From positions 310,001 through 374,000 of the forward strand of contig NZ_CP018616.1 of NCBI RefSeq assembly GCF_002849855.1: 64,000 nucleotides of DNA, written 5' to 3'. The stretch comes from Vibrio azureus (GTDB taxonomy: Bacteria > Pseudomonadota > Gammaproteobacteria > Enterobacterales > Vibrionaceae). The position numbers and the translations under genes are program-made. Below, piece after piece: positions 39,076-51,126 of this stretch. A model generated the notes under the pieces. That model saw nothing but the letters and a program-made list of their open reading frames with translations, had not been told where the DNA came from and searched no databases. How positions within the stretch are numbered: position 1 is the stretch's first letter; each line of letters opens with the position of its first letter.

Positions 39076-40047
39076 CTACTTTGTTCGCTTAACCGCCATA
39101 TGAGCCAAACTTATCAGTGCCTGTTTGTATTCGGATTCGGGTAAAACCTTGAGTTCCGCGATAGCTTTATCCGCCTCATCAAGTGCCTTCTGGGTCGTGT
39201 ATTCAAGTGAACCAGATTGCTTCATCACCTGTAAAATTTCATCTAGATGTTCCATGCCGTTCGACTTTTCAATCGCTTCACGAATCATGGCTGCGTTGTC
39301 TGGGGTGGTGTGACGCATTGCGTGGAGTAAAGGCAAGGTAGGTTTTCCTTCTGCTAAATCATCTCCGACGTTCTTCCCCATATCTTCACCATCGGACGTG
39401 TAGTCCATGACATCATCAATAAGCTGAAAAGCGGTGCCAAGATATTTACCATAATTTTGCATCGCCAGTTCGACCTCTTCTGACGCATCACTAAGAATGG
39501 CGCCAATTTGGGTAGCAGACTCGAATAATCGTGCAGTTTTAGAGTAGATAACTTGCATGTAGTTTTCTTCGGTGATGTTGGGATCATTACAGTTCATTAA
39601 CTGTTGAACTTCACCTTCAGCAATGACGTTTACAGCATTGCTCATCAGTTTGAGGATCTTCATTGATCCTAGTTCAGTCATCATTTGAAATGAACGGGTG
39701 TAAATAAAATCACCGACCAACACACTTGCTGCATTACCAAAGGCAGCATTCGCGGTTGCCTTGCCGCGCCTCATGTCGGATTCATCAACAACATCATCAT
39801 GCAATAATGTTGCTGTATGAATGAACTCGATAAATGCAGCTGCCATGGTATGGCCATGACCTTGGTAATTGAGCGCCCGTGCGGACAAAATAGCAAGCAA
39901 CGGTCTCAGACGCTTGCCTCCACCACTTACAATATAAAATCCGAGTTGATTTATTAAAGAGACATCGGAGTTCAATTGAGCTTGAATTGTTTCATTCACT
40001 TTTGCCATGTCATCGGCAGTAAGCGCTTGGATAGTTTTAAAATCCAT
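39076..40047 (-). CDS. ispB: Octaprenyl diphosphate synthase
   Basis: Makes the C40 polyprenyl chain for ubiquinone and menaquinone. It is 323 residues, a trans-prenyltransferase. The first aspartate-rich motif is 'LLHDDVVDESDMRRG' and the second is 'QLIDDVMDYT'; 'GGGKRLRPLL' binds the diphosphate. It is divergent from rplU, the usual arrangement in gammaproteobacteria. Confidence 0.96.
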   Translation of the reverse strand: MDFKTIQALTADDMAKVNETIQAQLNSDVSLINQLGFYIVSGGGKRLRPLLAILSARALNYQGHGHTMAAAFIEFIHTATLLHDDVVDESDMRRGKATANAAFGNAASVLVGDFIYTRSFQMMTELGSMKILKLMSNAVNVIAEGEVQQLMNCNDPNITEENYMQVIYSKTARLFESATQIGAILSDASEEVELAMQNYGKYLGTAFQLIDDVMDYTSDGEDMGKNVGDDLAEGKPTLPLLHAMRHTTPDNAAMIREAIEKSNGMEHLDEILQVMKQSGSLEYTTQKALDEADKAIAELKVLPESEYKQALISLAHMAVKRTK

Positions 40048-40204
40048 CGTATATCCGGCTGAAGTTAGACCCTACAAGGCTTATTCTATTTGTGTAATCG
40101 TCGAATCATACACTAAAAAACGTTGATTAATACATGGCTAAACGGCATCATTGACGCACTTTTCTTTGGCGATTAGCTTTTCGCCAATTTTTTAAAAATA
40201 TGGC

Positions 40205-40233
40205 TTGTCATAAGGGCATCTCTTCTGTAGAAT
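40205..40233 (+). promoter_or_regulatory. Strong sigma-70 promoter of rplU-rpmA
   Basis: TTGTCA (40205-40210) and TAGAAT (40228-40233) are separated by exactly 17 bases, close to the sigma-70 consensus. It lies 80-110 bases upstream of rplU, giving a leader of about 75 bases. Confidence 0.8.
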
Positions 40234-40261
40234 CTGCGCCCTATTGATGATTAGTTTAGCG

Positions 40262-40298
40262 CACACCCTAGCTCATATATGATTGCAGGCTGTGCGGA
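40262..40298 (+). promoter_or_regulatory. Hairpin in the rplU leader
   Basis: CGCACA (40262-40267) pairs with TGTGCG (40293-40298); the stem continues across a C-C mismatch with CCT/AGG. It lies wholly within the predicted leader and ends 16 bases before the rplU start. A ribosomal-protein autoregulatory site is possible but unproven. Confidence 0.45.
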
Positions 40299-40314
40299 AA
40301 AAGCGGAGTAAAAT

Positions 40315-40626
40315 ATGTACGCTGTTTTCCAATCTGGTGGTAAACAACACCGTGTAAGCGAAGGTCAAACTCTTCGTTTAGAGAAATTAGACGTTGAAAC
40401 TGGTGCAACTGTTGAATTTGATAATGTTCTTCTTGTTGCTAACGGCGAAGACATCAAAGTTGGTGCTCCTCTTGTTGAGGGCGGCAAAGTTGTTGCTGAA
40501 GTTGTACAACACGGTCGTGGCGATAAAATCAAAATCGTTAAGTTCCGTCGTCGTAAGCACTCTCGTAAGCAACAGGGTCACCGTCAGTGGTTCACTGAAG
40601 TGAAGATCACTGGTATCAACGCTTAA
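40315..40626 (+). CDS. rplU: 50S ribosomal protein L21
   Basis: A 103-residue large-subunit protein that binds 23S rRNA. The N-terminal '[14 protein letters not shown]' and the basic '[15 protein letters not shown]' are typical of L21. It is the first gene of rplU-rpmA, with 20 bases to rpmA. Confidence 0.98.
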   Translation: MYAVFQSGGKQHRVSEGQTLRLEKLDVETGATVEFDNVLLVANGEDIKVGAPLVEGGKVVAEVVQHGRGDKIKIVKFRRRKHSRKQQGHRQWFTEVKITGINA

Positions 40627-40646
40627 TCTATTAGGAGAGTTTAACA

Positions 40647-40904
40647 ATGGCACACAAAAAAGCTGGTGGTTCTACTCGTAACGGCCGCGATTCAGAAAGC
40701 AAACGCCTTGGTGTTAAGCGTTTCGGTGGTGAATCTGTTCTTGCAGGTAACATCATCGTTCGTCAACGTGGTACTAAGTTCCACGCTGGTAACAACGTAG
40801 GTATCGGTAAAGACCACACTCTTTTCGCTCTTACTGAAGGTAAAGTGAAATTTGAAGTGAAAGGTCCTAAAAACCGTAAGTTTGTAAGCATCGAAGCTGA
40901 GTAA
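40647..40904 (+). CDS. rpmA: 50S ribosomal protein L27
   Basis: An 85-residue large-subunit protein near the peptidyl-transferase centre. The N-terminal '[16 protein letters not shown]' and '[17 protein letters not shown]' are unmistakable. AGGAGAG precedes the ATG. A strong terminator follows. Confidence 0.98.
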
Positions 40905-40953
40905 TTTAACCTTACGGTTGATTATCTTAAAGCAAGATAGCTGAATTCAAAAG

Positions 40954-40978
40954 CCCTGCCGATTCGGCGGGGTTTTTT
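40954..40978 (+). terminator. Intrinsic terminator after rpmA
   Basis: CCCTGCCG (40954-40961) pairs with CGGCGGGG (40965-40972), followed by six T. It lies 50 bases past the rpmA stop and separates rplU-rpmA from obgE. Confidence 0.9.
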
Positions 40979-41112
40979 ATTTATGGCAGTCGACATATCG
41001 AAGTTTCTTGTTAGCACAGCTGCATAATGTTACTGGGAGCTTAGATCTGTCATCTGCTAAAATTGTTTGATGGCAAATCAGATTAAATCCACGCACGAAG
41101 TAGTCGGAGTGA

Positions 41113-42291
<1,179 letters not shown>

Positions 42292-42306
42292 TCATTAAAT
42301 GATTCA

Positions 42307-42337
42307 AAAAGCCGCAATATATGTTGCGGCTTTTTTA
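42307..42337. terminator. Bidirectional terminator after obgE
   Basis: GCCGCAA (42311-42317) pairs with TTGCGGC (42324-42330), with AAAAA before and TTTTTT after. It lies 15 bases past the obgE stop. Confidence 0.9.
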
Positions 42338-42442
42338 TTAGCCGAATAACTCACTGTGGCTTGAGTTTCTTTGGAACGCTTTGTAATTTAATCTCCATCA
42401 TTTAATTTCTATAACTTGAACTCCATAACTGAAGGACATGAC

Positions 42443-42922
42443 ATGATCATTAGTATGATAGCGGCAATGGCAGACAATCGAATTATTGGTAAAGATAATC
42501 AGATGCCATGGCACCTTCCTGCCGACTTCGCATGGTTTAAACGTTGTACAATGGGTAAGCCTGTGATTATGGGACGTAAAACATATGAATCGATTGGGCG
42601 TCCTTTGCCCGGCCGTTTAAATATCGTTATTAGCCGTGATGCTTCGTTAGTCATTGAAGGGGTCACCACCGTTACCTCAATCCAACAAGCACTGGATGCA
42701 GCAGGTGAAGTTGAGGAGGCGATGATTATTGGTGGTGGGGCGATTTATACGGAATGTTTACCCATCGCAGACAAACTTTATATTACTCATATTGAAGCTC
42801 AAATCGAAGGCGATACCCAATTTCCTGATTGGGGCAAGGACTTTAAAGAAGCCTATTCAGAAGTGTTTCAAGCGGATGAAAAAAATGCCTACAGTATGCG
42901 TTTTACTATTTTAGAAAAGTAA
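42443..42922 (+). CDS. folA: Dihydrofolate reductase
   Basis: Reduces dihydrofolate to tetrahydrofolate with NADPH; the target of trimethoprim. It is 159 residues, chromosomal type. 'NRIIGKDNQMPWHLPADFAW' carries the active-site Asp, 'GKPVIMGRKTYESIG' the cofactor loop. The ATG at 42443 has GAAGGA six bases upstream; the longer frame from 42416 is rejected. It faces apaH convergently. Confidence 0.97.
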   Translation: MIISMIAAMADNRIIGKDNQMPWHLPADFAWFKRCTMGKPVIMGRKTYESIGRPLPGRLNIVISRDASLVIEGVTTVTSIQQALDAAGEVEEAMIIGGGAIYTECLPIADKLYITHIEAQIEGDTQFPDWGKDFKEAYSEVFQADEKNAYSMRFTILEK

Positions 42923-42952
42923 TAGACCCCATTATCTCAATATTACTGAGGT

Positions 42953-43003
42953 ATACCCGAATGACCTGGCTCTGAACCAAGCATCTTGAAGTCACTTGGG
43001 TAT
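42953..43003. repeat. Repeat-family hairpin between folA and apaH
   Basis: ATACCCGAATGACCT (42953-42967) pairs imperfectly with AAGTCACTTGGGTAT (42989-43003), with 'GCTCTGAACCAAGCATC' between. It is a member of the dispersed repeat and probably serves as terminator for the convergent pair. Confidence 0.65.
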
Positions 43004-43070
43004 ATATCTGCTTGAAGTCGAGTGGTTCAGCCTCAAGCATTATGATTTTACTGCACTTATGGGAGAGCTA

Positions 43071-43877
43071 CTAACTGAGTGCTGGCTGGGTAAATATCTG
43101 CTTATCTTCCCAACGTATCATGGTTAATGCGCCTCCCCATACACATCCGGTATCTAAGCCAATAACGTGCTCATCAAGGTGTCCTTGTAATGCTGCCCAG
43201 TGGCCGAACAGAACCGACTTTCCTAATTCAATGCGTTGGGGAAGTTGAAACCAAGGGATCAACTCCTGGGCTGAAACCTCATCAGGGGGCAGTTTGCAGT
43301 CCATATCCAAACGTCCATCAGGGTGACAAAAGCGCATACGTGTTAACGCATTAATGGTATAGCGGTAGCGATCTAAACCTGCCAGTGAGGGACTCCATTG
43401 ATCTGGCTGATTTTGGTACATATTTTCTAGTAACCATACCAGTTGGTCACTTTGTAGGATTTGCTCTACCTCACGTGCACAGCTCTTTGCGGTTGAGAGA
43501 TCCCATAAAGGAGAAATCCCAGCATGACACATAACAAAGTCATGATGTTCAGCCAAAAGTGGTTGTTTTGTCAGCCAACTAAGTAATGCCTCTTTGTCAG
43601 GTGCAGATAAGATTGCTGCCGTTTGATCTTTCTCTTTGACGGGCTTAAGACCATGAGCAACGGCCAGTAAATGTAGATCATGATTGCCAAGGACAACCGT
43701 TGCACTATGACCAAGAGATTTGATGAAGCGAAGTGTTTCTAGTGATTTAGGCCCTCTAGCAACAAGATCTCCCGCTAACCACAGTTGATCGTGGAGGGGG
43801 GAAAAGTTTACCTGTACGAGCAGTTGCTGTAATTCATCCAAGCAGCCTTGAATATCACCAACGATGTAAGTGGCCAT
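43071..43877 (-). CDS. apaH: Bis(5'-nucleosyl)-tetraphosphatase, symmetrical
   Basis: Hydrolyses Ap4A to two ADP, and can remove Np4 caps from RNA. It is 268 residues with metallophosphatase motifs 'GDIQG', '[10 protein letters not shown]', 'GNHDLHLL' and 'HAGISP'. It is the last gene of the lptD-surA-pdxA-rsmA-apaG-apaH series, 8 bases after apaG. Confidence 0.97.
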   Translation of the reverse strand: MATYIVGDIQGCLDELQQLLVQVNFSPLHDQLWLAGDLVARGPKSLETLRFIKSLGHSATVVLGNHDLHLLAVAHGLKPVKEKDQTAAILSAPDKEALLSWLTKQPLLAEHHDFVMCHAGISPLWDLSTAKSCAREVEQILQSDQLVWLLENMYQNQPDQWSPSLAGLDRYRYTINALTRMRFCHPDGRLDMDCKLPPDEVSAQELIPWFQLPQRIELGKSVLFGHWAALQGHLDEHVIGLDTGCVWGGALTMIRWEDKQIFTQPALS

Positions 43878-43885
43878 TCTTTCTC

Positions 43886-44266
43886 CTAATTTAGGACATT
43901 GGGGATAGCAAGGCGGAAAGGATCGATCTCGGTTAAGAATTCTCGGCCCTGTGCATCTCGCATAACATAATGTCCTTGCATGACACCGACAGGGGTTTCT
44001 AATGCCGTGCCACTGCTGTAGGTGTATTCGTCATTAGCTGAGATGAATGGTTGTTGCCCGACCACACCTTCTCCTTCTATCGTCATTTTTTTACCGTTGG
44101 AATCGGTAATGAGCCAACTTCGACTGATCAGTTGTACGGTTTGCTGGCTCAGGTTTTTAATCGTGATGATGTAGGCGAAAATGAAGCGGGATTGCTCAGG
44201 GGTAGACTGTTCTTCAATGTATTTGGTATGCACTTGAATCTTGATACAAGGTTGAATGACGTCCAT
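43886..44266 (-). CDS. apaG: ApaG (Co2+/Mg2+ efflux-associated family) protein
   Basis: A 126-residue single-domain protein with an immunoglobulin-like beta fold. Family features are '[14 protein letters not shown]', '[20 protein letters not shown]' and '[17 protein letters not shown]'. The ATG at 44266 has AGGAG five bases upstream; the GTG at 44272 is less likely. The biochemical role is not settled in the family. Confidence 0.94.
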   Translation of the reverse strand: MDVIQPCIKIQVHTKYIEEQSTPEQSRFIFAYIITIKNLSQQTVQLISRSWLITDSNGKKMTIEGEGVVGQQPFISANDEYTYSSGTALETPVGVMQGHYVMRDAQGREFLTEIDPFRLAIPNVLN

Positions 44267-44308
44267 ATTCACTCCTCGAAAAGCTTATCATATCAATAAA
44301 GTATATAC

Positions 44309-44339
44309 CCAAGTGGTGCAAGCTGAAGGCACCACTTGG
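44309..44339. other. Hairpin between rsmA and apaG
   Basis: CCAAGTGGTGC (44309-44319) pairs perfectly with GCACCACTTGG (44329-44339). It is related to the dispersed repeat by its ACCCAAGTG side. It lies within the operon, 39 bases past the rsmA stop, and may lower or stabilise part of the transcript. No T-run follows. Confidence 0.6.
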
Positions 44340-44378
44340 AAATCAGCCCAATAAAGGTAAGGCTGATAAACGGAGGTA

Positions 44379-45188
44379 TTAATGTTGTGGATTATCGGCT
44401 AACCAGTTAGCCATCGCCACAAACTGTTGTAGGGTTAAGTTCTCTGGGCGCATGCTTGGATTGATACCAAGCTCTTCCAAGATTTCTGCACTCAGGAGTG
44501 ATTTATAGCAGTTGCGTATGGTTTTGCGACGTTGGTTGAAGCCTTCACGACAAACACGATCCAGTAAACGAAGATCCTTAGCAGGGTAAGGCAGCTCTTC
44601 GTAAGGCACCAAGCGAACGACTGCAGAGTCGACTTTTGGTGGCGGAACAAACGCGGTTGGTGGAACTTCTAGTACTGGCACGACTTTACAATAGTACTGC
44701 GCCATAACCGTTAAGCGTCCGTAAGCTTTGCTGCCTGGGCCTGCCGCTAAACGATTGACCACTTCTTTTTGCAGCATAAAGTGCATATCTTGAATGTCTT
44801 TATGAAATTCGAATAGGTGGAACATCAGCGGTGTTGAGATGTTGTAAGGTAAGTTACCAAAAATACGCAGTTTATTGTTTGGTTTCACTAATTGTTCGAA
44901 GTCAAAGCGCATAGCATCGCCTTCGTGGATAGTGAGTTTATCAGCCAGTTCTGGATGATTGCGTAAGCGCTCAGCAAGATCGCGGTCTAATTCGATAACG
45001 GTGAATTTATCCACCTCTCGCCCAACAGGTTCAGTAATTGCGCCAAGGCCTGGACCAATTTCAACCAAGTTTTGACCTGGTCGAGGGTTAATTGCTGAGA
45101 CGATACCATCAATAATGTAGGGATCGTTAAGGAAGTTTTGACCAAAACGTTTACGCGCTTTGTGTCCTAAGTGGACATCATTTCTCAT
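44379..45188 (-). CDS. rsmA: 16S rRNA dimethyltransferase RsmA (KsgA)
   Basis: Dimethylates two adenines near the 3' end of 16S rRNA (A1518 and A1519) with S-adenosylmethionine. It is 269 residues. '[10 protein letters not shown]' opens it, '[14 protein letters not shown]' is the SAM-binding motif and 'NLPYNIST' is the catalytic motif of the family. Its start overlaps the pdxA stop by 4 bases. Confidence 0.97.
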   Translation of the reverse strand: MRNDVHLGHKARKRFGQNFLNDPYIIDGIVSAINPRPGQNLVEIGPGLGAITEPVGREVDKFTVIELDRDLAERLRNHPELADKLTIHEGDAMRFDFEQLVKPNNKLRIFGNLPYNISTPLMFHLFEFHKDIQDMHFMLQKEVVNRLAAGPGSKAYGRLTVMAQYYCKVVPVLEVPPTAFVPPPKVDSAVVRLVPYEELPYPAKDLRLLDRVCREGFNQRRKTIRNCYKSLLSAEILEELGINPSMRPENLTLQQFVAMANWLADNPQH

Positions 45189-46183
45189 TGTTTCTTCTCT
45201 ACCAATTCTATCGCATGTGTGAGCGCTGTTCGGAAGCTCCCTGTATCCGCTTGGCCTGTCCCTGCCAGCTCAAGTGCAGTACCGTGATCCACCGAAGTCC
45301 TTATAAAAGGTAGACCAAGAGTAATATTAACGGAACGTCCAAAGCCTTTGTATTTTAATACAGGCAACACTTGGTCGTGATACATGCCTAATACTGCATC
45401 CGCATCGTTTAAATATTTTTCGTTGAAAATGGTATCTGCTGGTAATGGACCAATCAGATTTATTCCTTTTTCTTGCCGTATTTTTTCCAATGTTGGAGTG
45501 ATCGTTTCGATCTCTTCATTGCCTAAACACCCATCTTCCCCTGCGTGTGGGTTTAAACCACAGACGTAGATCTTTGGCGTTGGGATAGCAAACTTTTCGA
45601 CGAGATCTTGGTGTAGAACATCGATCACTTTTTCTAGTCGCTCTGGGGTGACAGCTTTAGACACGTAAGCCAGAGGGATATGTGTTGTTACTAATGCAAC
45701 GCGCAGCCCTTCGGTGGCGAGCATCATCACGACTAACGGTGTTTTCGACTTTTCAGCGAAAAACTCAGTATGGCCACTAAAAGCGACGCCAGAGCGATTG
45801 ATCACTCCTTTATGCACAGGACCCGTGACAATAGCATCAAATTCATTATTCATACAGCCTAAAGCGGCACTTTCTAGTGTTTTTAACACGTAGTGGCAAT
45901 TAGCCTCATTGAGCTGACCCGCAACGGTTTGTTCAGCAAGTGCAATATGTTGAACAATTAATGTGCCTGCTTGTTGAGGCTGAGGTGGTAACTTTGGATT
46001 GTAATCAGTCAGTTGAACATCGATGCCTAAAAGCTGAGCGCGCTCCTGCAACATATTCTTATCAGCGCAGACCACAATCTGGTGGGCCCAGTTTTCTTTT
46101 GACAGGGCGAGCACCAAATCAGGGCCAATACCTGCTGGCTCGCCAGCAGTCACAATGATTCTTCTGATTGAATTAGTCGTCAT
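45185..46183 (-). CDS. pdxA: 4-hydroxythreonine-4-phosphate dehydrogenase
   Basis: Catalyses an NAD-dependent step in pyridoxal phosphate synthesis. It is 332 residues. '[14 protein letters not shown]' is the family start; '[10 protein letters not shown]', '[17 protein letters not shown]' and '[16 protein letters not shown]' carry the metal and substrate ligands. The ATG at 46183 lies inside the surA end (11-base overlap); the frame open to 46252 would run further into surA. Confidence 0.96.
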   Translation of the reverse strand: MTTNSIRRIIVTAGEPAGIGPDLVLALSKENWAHQIVVCADKNMLQERAQLLGIDVQLTDYNPKLPPQPQQAGTLIVQHIALAEQTVAGQLNEANCHYVLKTLESAALGCMNNEFDAIVTGPVHKGVINRSGVAFSGHTEFFAEKSKTPLVVMMLATEGLRVALVTTHIPLAYVSKAVTPERLEKVIDVLHQDLVEKFAIPTPKIYVCGLNPHAGEDGCLGNEEIETITPTLEKIRQEKGINLIGPLPADTIFNEKYLNDADAVLGMYHDQVLPVLKYKGFGRSVNITLGLPFIRTSVDHGTALELAGTGQADTGSFRTALTHAIELVEKKQ

Positions 46184-47456
46184 TGTTTTCATCCAAAACT
46201 TCAACGAAGGCGCTAGCACGAAGTTCCTGCATCCATGCTCCTGCTTCTTCATTAAACTTACGATTGAACAGCATACGATAGGCTTTATTTTTTATTGCTG
46301 CATCAGTGCGGTCAACTTGGCGGCGATCGAGTACTTCGACAATATGCCAACCATGAACCGTTTTGAAAGGTTCACTGATTGTTCCTGTTGGTAGCGTTTC
46401 AACTTGATGTTTGAACTCTGGAACGTATAAGTCAGGCGTTTGGTAGCCAAGCTCACCATCTTGAGCGGCTGAGCCAGGATCTTGGCTATATTGTGTTGCT
46501 AATTCAGCAAAACTTGCTTCACCAGCGTTGATGCGGCGGATAAACTCTTTAAGTTGTTTCTCGGCGCCTTCATCACTGAGGATAACGGTGGGCTTAATTA
46601 AGATATGTCGTGCATTAACTTCTGTGACGGCAACCGCTTCTAAACCTTTAACATCTTCGATTTTTAATATGTGGAAGCCCACACCACTGCGGAAAGGCCC
46701 AATGATACTGCCTTTGTTTTGCATGTTGATCTGATCAGCGAAAATGGTTGGCATTTCCTCTTTGCGCATCCAGCCCCAATCGCCACCTTGTAGAGCTTTT
46801 GGACCTTTTGAGTAGGTATAAGCCATGGTGGAGAAATCTTCACCTGCTTTGAGTCTTTTAACCAAAGCCTTAGCTTGTGCTTCGAGCTCTGATTTATCTG
46901 TATCATCCTCAAATCGGAGCTGAATGTGGCCAATCTTGTATTGTACGCTGGCATTGGTCTGCTGACCCAACTGCTCTGCTAGATTGTCGACTTCAGCAGG
47001 CAGGATATTGATGCGGCGGCGAACTAAGGCATTACGGGCTTCTGAAGCTGAGAGCTCTTTTCGAATTTGCTCTCTAAATTCGGAATAACTGAGTCCCTCG
47101 GCTTGAACCGCTGCAGCAAGTTGTTCTATGCTCTGCTGGTTTTTGTTAGCAATTTCAGCAATGGCTTGATTTAACCGGTTATCATCAATGCGCACACCAA
47201 TACGTTGTGCTTCTTGCTGTTGAAGTGCGTCTAAGATCAATTTTTCTAACACTTGCTCTTTTAAGACATGAGCTGGTGGGAGTTCGGTGCCACTTTGTTT
47301 TGCATTCGCTCGTAGAGTTTTCATGGCAGTATTGATATCGCTTTGTAAGATAACGCCATCATTAACAATAACAGCTGCTTTATCTAGCTCAACAGGCGCA
47401 GCCATTGCTCCCGAAGAGAGTAATGCGGTAAGTAATAGTGGTTTCCAAATGTTCAT
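46173..47456 (-). CDS. surA: Periplasmic peptidyl-prolyl isomerase / chaperone SurA
   Basis: Periplasmic chaperone that escorts outer-membrane proteins, including LptD, to the Bam complex. It has about 427 residues, with a signal peptide ending 'SSGAMAAP'. After the N-terminal chaperone domain come two parvulin domains (about residues 165-270 and 280-385), each with the 'GGDWGWM'/'DGELGYQ' and 'GWHIVEVLD' style motifs. The start is uncertain between 47456 and 47471; the former keeps a typical signal peptide. It directly follows lptD. Confidence 0.95.
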   Translation of the reverse strand: MNIWKPLLLTALLSSGAMAAPVELDKAAVIVNDGVILQSDINTAMKTLRANAKQSGTELPPAHVLKEQVLEKLILDALQQQEAQRIGVRIDDNRLNQAIAEIANKNQQSIEQLAAAVQAEGLSYSEFREQIRKELSASEARNALVRRRINILPAEVDNLAEQLGQQTNASVQYKIGHIQLRFEDDTDKSELEAQAKALVKRLKAGEDFSTMAYTYSKGPKALQGGDWGWMRKEEMPTIFADQINMQNKGSIIGPFRSGVGFHILKIEDVKGLEAVAVTEVNARHILIKPTVILSDEGAEKQLKEFIRRINAGEASFAELATQYSQDPGSAAQDGELGYQTPDLYVPEFKHQVETLPTGTISEPFKTVHGWHIVEVLDRRQVDRTDAAIKNKAYRMLFNRKFNEEAGAWMQELRASAFVEVLDENNDD

Positions 47457-47513
47457 TAAAAATTCCATCATTCATAGAAATTAAGCATCTAACTATTTAG
47501 ACGCTTAATTCGA

Positions 47514-49859
47514 TTAATTGTTCAAGTAGAATGGACGACCGTACTTTATTGCGTTGTCCGAGCTATTAAGTGCATTGGCTGCAGTGGTATGACTTTCATT
47601 AGTACTAAAGCCACGAATCCCGAAGTTAACACTGATATTGTCTTCGTATTGTGGTTTCGAACCTTGACTGCCGATGATGTTATTATCCCAACCTAATAGC
47701 TGATTCGAGTAGGTGAGACCCATATACCAACAGTCAGATTGGTAGCGTAAGCTTGCCAGCCACTCGAGATCGATCTGTTCATTGATGTCGTAGTAATATT
47801 GACCACTTGCCGACCAATTATCATTTAAGTCATAAGCAGTCACGATACCCGCTTGAGAAATACCTTTGCGTGTGATGGTGTCAAGATTCTTCATTGCAAT
47901 AGAGTTTTCGATGTACTCTAACGTGACATAGCGGTAGTTACCTTGGATAAATCCCTTGTCAAATTGGTATTCTAGTGTGCTGTTTGCCAACTGCATGTCA
48001 CCTAAGTCAACATCATATTGCAGCCCACCGTGGTAGAAGATATTGTCGTTGTAGTTGAAATCCGCTTCCATCGCCCAAGATGAGTAATTGGTTGCGCTTG
48101 AGTCCGACGTGACCGAATCTTTTTTAGAGAACTTAACATCTTTGTTGAAGTAGTAAATTTGGCCAAACGAGATGTTTAAACGTTCTTTATAATCATCATC
48201 AAAAAAGCGCGTACTCGCACCGTAGCTTAGTTGATTTGCGGCAGCGATAAAGTCGATACCACTGAAGCGACGGCTACGGAATAAGCCATAATAGTCTGAT
48301 TGTAATTGGGTCGTATCATAGTCATAAATATTTGACTGATCTTCTTCTGGAACGTACAGATACTGGATCTGTGGTTCAAGAGTTTGCGTGTAGCCTTCAA
48401 ACCAACTGGTCGCGCGCTCTAGATGAAGTTGAGCATGGGAGCGAAACTCTGGAATCACTCTTGATACACGGCTATCAAGGTTGTCGTCCGTCCATTGTGT
48501 CAAGTCTTGAGAGTAGTAAGTCGTTGATAAGCGAGCTTCGGTCACCCAAGTTGACCAAGTATTTGAAAGCGGCATCGTTATTCCTGGCTCAACGTGCACG
48601 CGAGTGGCATTGGGTTTATAGCGATAATCACTTTCAAAGCGGCTCAATTGACTTTTGACATCAAAATTAAGGTGTTCTCCCCACAGAGGAGTAAAATAGT
48701 TGAGCTCTAGCTGTGGTAGTAATCGGTATGGTTTATTGCTGTCTTCAACGAGAATTTGGAAATCACGAACGGTTACCGACGCATCCCAGAAGTCAGAACG
48801 GTACTTAACTTGTCCTTCTTGAATCAGTTGGCCGTCTTCACGGTTACCAATATCGGAACTGAGATCTTGGAAATACTCAATATCACTGACTTTGGAGTAA
48901 TCAGCTTTAAGCGCCCAGTGTGTGTCAACAATGCCTTGGTGTTTGAATTGATAACCCCAACGAGAGTCATCATTGTATTTTGCATCTTTGTTGATGTATT
49001 CCGCTTTTACGGTTCCGCTTCCCCATCCGTCTGTCAGGTAACGAAAATCAGAATCTAACTTTAGACCACGTTTTTGCATGTAAAGTGGCGTAATGGTCAT
49101 ATCGTATTGCGGGGCAATATTCCAATAGTAAGGGATTTCAAACTCCATACCATCGTTAGAGCCGTAAGAGATAGACGGGTACAAAAAGCCCGTTTTTCGA
49201 CTGTCGCCAATTGGCATCGAGAGATAAGGTACATATAAAACAGGCACATCCAGTACTTCAAAGCGGGCATGGTGTAACGTGGCTGTTTCTTCATTTTGGT
49301 CAATATCGATTTCAGAAGCGACCATACGCCAAGCGTTATCTCCAGCCGGGCAGGAGGTGATGGAGCCGTCCTCTAGCTCATACAAAGATTGCCCTGTGCG
49401 TGCAATATAGGCTGCACTGCCACGTCCTTGTTGTTGACATAAAAACTGATAGTCGGTGTTTTCTAACGAGAAGGTTTCTTTATCAAGATTATTGGTGACT
49501 CGATCAGAACGTGCTTCAATCACCTGACCATCACTGAATGTAACATTTCCCTCTGCCACAATGATATTGTCTGGTTGGTGCAGAGTGAGGCTATCTGCAG
49601 TAATGGTTTTTGCCCCTTGGGTGACTTGGACATTACCAGAATATAACGCTTTTTCACCATTAACGGCTTCTAAACTATCGGCCTGTACTGTAACGGGAAT
49701 ATCTTGGGCCGTATTATCACCCTCCGATTCAGTTAAGCATTGATCTGAAGCGTGCTTTTCCTGCACACTGTTATCGGTATGAACGCCTGCTTGGATTGGT
49801 GATACGAACAAGGCGCTGCTGATAGAGGCTGCTATTAATGTGCGGGAGAAATGTTGCAT
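47514..49859 (-). CDS. lptD: LPS-assembly protein LptD
   Basis: Outer-membrane barrel that inserts lipopolysaccharide at the cell surface with the lipoprotein LptE. It is 781 residues with a signal peptide ending 'SPIQA', an N-terminal OstA beta-jellyroll ('[20 protein letters not shown]', about 55-160), and a large C-terminal barrel ending 'GRPFYLNN'. Cysteines in 'SDQC', 'FLCQQ', 'TSCPAG' and 'SDCWYMG' are candidates for the inter-domain disulfides known in LptD. First gene of the operon, divergent from djlA. Confidence 0.96.
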   Translation of the reverse strand: MQHFSRTLIAASISSALFVSPIQAGVHTDNSVQEKHASDQCLTESEGDNTAQDIPVTVQADSLEAVNGEKALYSGNVQVTQGAKTITADSLTLHQPDNIIVAEGNVTFSDGQVIEARSDRVTNNLDKETFSLENTDYQFLCQQQGRGSAAYIARTGQSLYELEDGSITSCPAGDNAWRMVASEIDIDQNEETATLHHARFEVLDVPVLYVPYLSMPIGDSRKTGFLYPSISYGSNDGMEFEIPYYWNIAPQYDMTITPLYMQKRGLKLDSDFRYLTDGWGSGTVKAEYINKDAKYNDDSRWGYQFKHQGIVDTHWALKADYSKVSDIEYFQDLSSDIGNREDGQLIQEGQVKYRSDFWDASVTVRDFQILVEDSNKPYRLLPQLELNYFTPLWGEHLNFDVKSQLSRFESDYRYKPNATRVHVEPGITMPLSNTWSTWVTEARLSTTYYSQDLTQWTDDNLDSRVSRVIPEFRSHAQLHLERATSWFEGYTQTLEPQIQYLYVPEEDQSNIYDYDTTQLQSDYYGLFRSRRFSGIDFIAAANQLSYGASTRFFDDDYKERLNISFGQIYYFNKDVKFSKKDSVTSDSSATNYSSWAMEADFNYNDNIFYHGGLQYDVDLGDMQLANSTLEYQFDKGFIQGNYRYVTLEYIENSIAMKNLDTITRKGISQAGIVTAYDLNDNWSASGQYYYDINEQIDLEWLASLRYQSDCWYMGLTYSNQLLGWDNNIIGSQGSKPQYEDNISVNFGIRGFSTNESHTTAANALNSSDNAIKYGRPFYLNN

Positions 49860-50126
49860 TGAATTGAACTTTCCTGTGTCACTGCTACTCGATAGCTATA
49901 GAGGGCTAATATTATCTCGCATTATAGCTAAATGAATGGGCTATAGTTGCCATTATCTCTGAACATAGATTTGCTATAACATCATGCCGCTATAAAATAG
50001 CTGTAAAGATAAGCAGGCATATTGCCAGATTTTAAATTACGAATCCCTTTATCATAAAGGAAATCATCGCGTCAGGCACTAAAAGACCGTCATCGTTGAT
50101 AAAAATTCATAGATAGAGAACACAAA

Positions 50127-50981
50127 ATGCATATTTTTGGCAAAATATTGGGCGCCTTTTTTGGTTTGTTGCTTGGGGGACCTTGGGGGCTTCTTTTTGG
50201 CCTGTTTGTTGGCCACCAATTTGATAAAGCACGTCGTTTAAATCAGGCCGGTTTTTCCAATAGCGGTTTTGGCAAAGGACCAAATACATCTCAACGGCAA
50301 GAAGAGTTTTTTAAAGCTGCATTTGCAGTAATGGGCCATGTGGCAAAAGCGACAGGGCAAGTAACAAAAGAAGAGATACAACTTGCTTCGGCAATGATGG
50401 ATCGTATGAGCTTATATGGCGAGCAGCGCTTAGCCGCGCAAAATGCGTTTCGAGAAGGCAAAGAAAGTGCGTTTCCTTTGGAAGAAACGTTGCTCAAAGT
50501 AAAAGCCTCATCGGGTGGCCGTTTTGATTTGTTGCAGTTTTTCCTTGAGCTACAGGTTTCAGCAGCGTTTGCCGATGGTTCACTTCATCCAAACGAGAGA
50601 AATGTCCTACATAAAATTGCTCGTGGATTAGGCTTTTCATCGGAGCAACTTGAACGACGTTTACAAATGCAAGAAGCCGCTTTTCGTTTTCAAAGCCAAG
50701 GTGGTTTTCAAGGCCAACACCAACGTCAATCGTCAGGAGCGGGTTGGCAACAAACTTCGCCTGCAGAGCAACTGTCCGATGCCTATAAAATCCTTGATGT
50801 GACTTCTGATGCCGATGCGAAAACGGTTAAGCGGGCCTATCGTAAACTGATGAATGAACATCACCCAGATAAGCTGATAGCGAAAGGCTTACCTCCAGAA
50901 ATGATGAATGTCGCTAAAGAAAAATCTCAGGAAATTCAAAATGCTTACGATCTGATTAAAAAGGTCAAAGGCTTCAAGTAA
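50127..50981 (+). CDS. djlA: Co-chaperone DjlA
   Basis: An inner-membrane DnaJ-like co-chaperone of 284 residues. One N-terminal glycine-rich helix ('ILGAFFGLLLGGPWGLLFGLF') anchors it. A TerB-like central domain spans about 50-185, then a glutamine-rich linker. The C-terminal J domain has 'YKILDVTSDADAKTVKRAYR' and 'HHPDKLI', including the HPD that stimulates DnaK. A terminator follows. Confidence 0.96.
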   Translation: MHIFGKILGAFFGLLLGGPWGLLFGLFVGHQFDKARRLNQAGFSNSGFGKGPNTSQRQEEFFKAAFAVMGHVAKATGQVTKEEIQLASAMMDRMSLYGEQRLAAQNAFREGKESAFPLEETLLKVKASSGGRFDLLQFFLELQVSAAFADGSLHPNERNVLHKIARGLGFSSEQLERRLQMQEAAFRFQSQGGFQGQHQRQSSGAGWQQTSPAEQLSDAYKILDVTSDADAKTVKRAYRKLMNEHHPDKLIAKGLPPEMMNVAKEKSQEIQNAYDLIKKVKGFK

Positions 50982-51006
50982 GCGCTTTGTTCTTCACATC
51001 TCACGC

Positions 51007-51032
51007 AAAAAGGGTACTCAGTACCCTTTTTT
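51007..51032. terminator. Terminator after djlA
   Basis: AGGGTAC (51011-51017) pairs with GTACCCT (51021-51027) with A-run before and T-run after, so it can end transcripts from both strands. It lies 26 bases past djlA. Confidence 0.85.
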
Positions 51033-51126
51033 GTTCCTTAATGGATATTTGGTTCGCTGGTTTCTTTTGGTGAGTTGCTTTTGGGTTATGGAGATCCAAA
51101 TGCTCTTTGACCTATTTTTAAGCGCT

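Noticed and set aside
45185..46252. A pdxA start at 46252
   Set aside because: It would overlap surA by 80 bases and add 23 residues that do not look like PdxA; ATG 46183 is followed at once by the conserved start.
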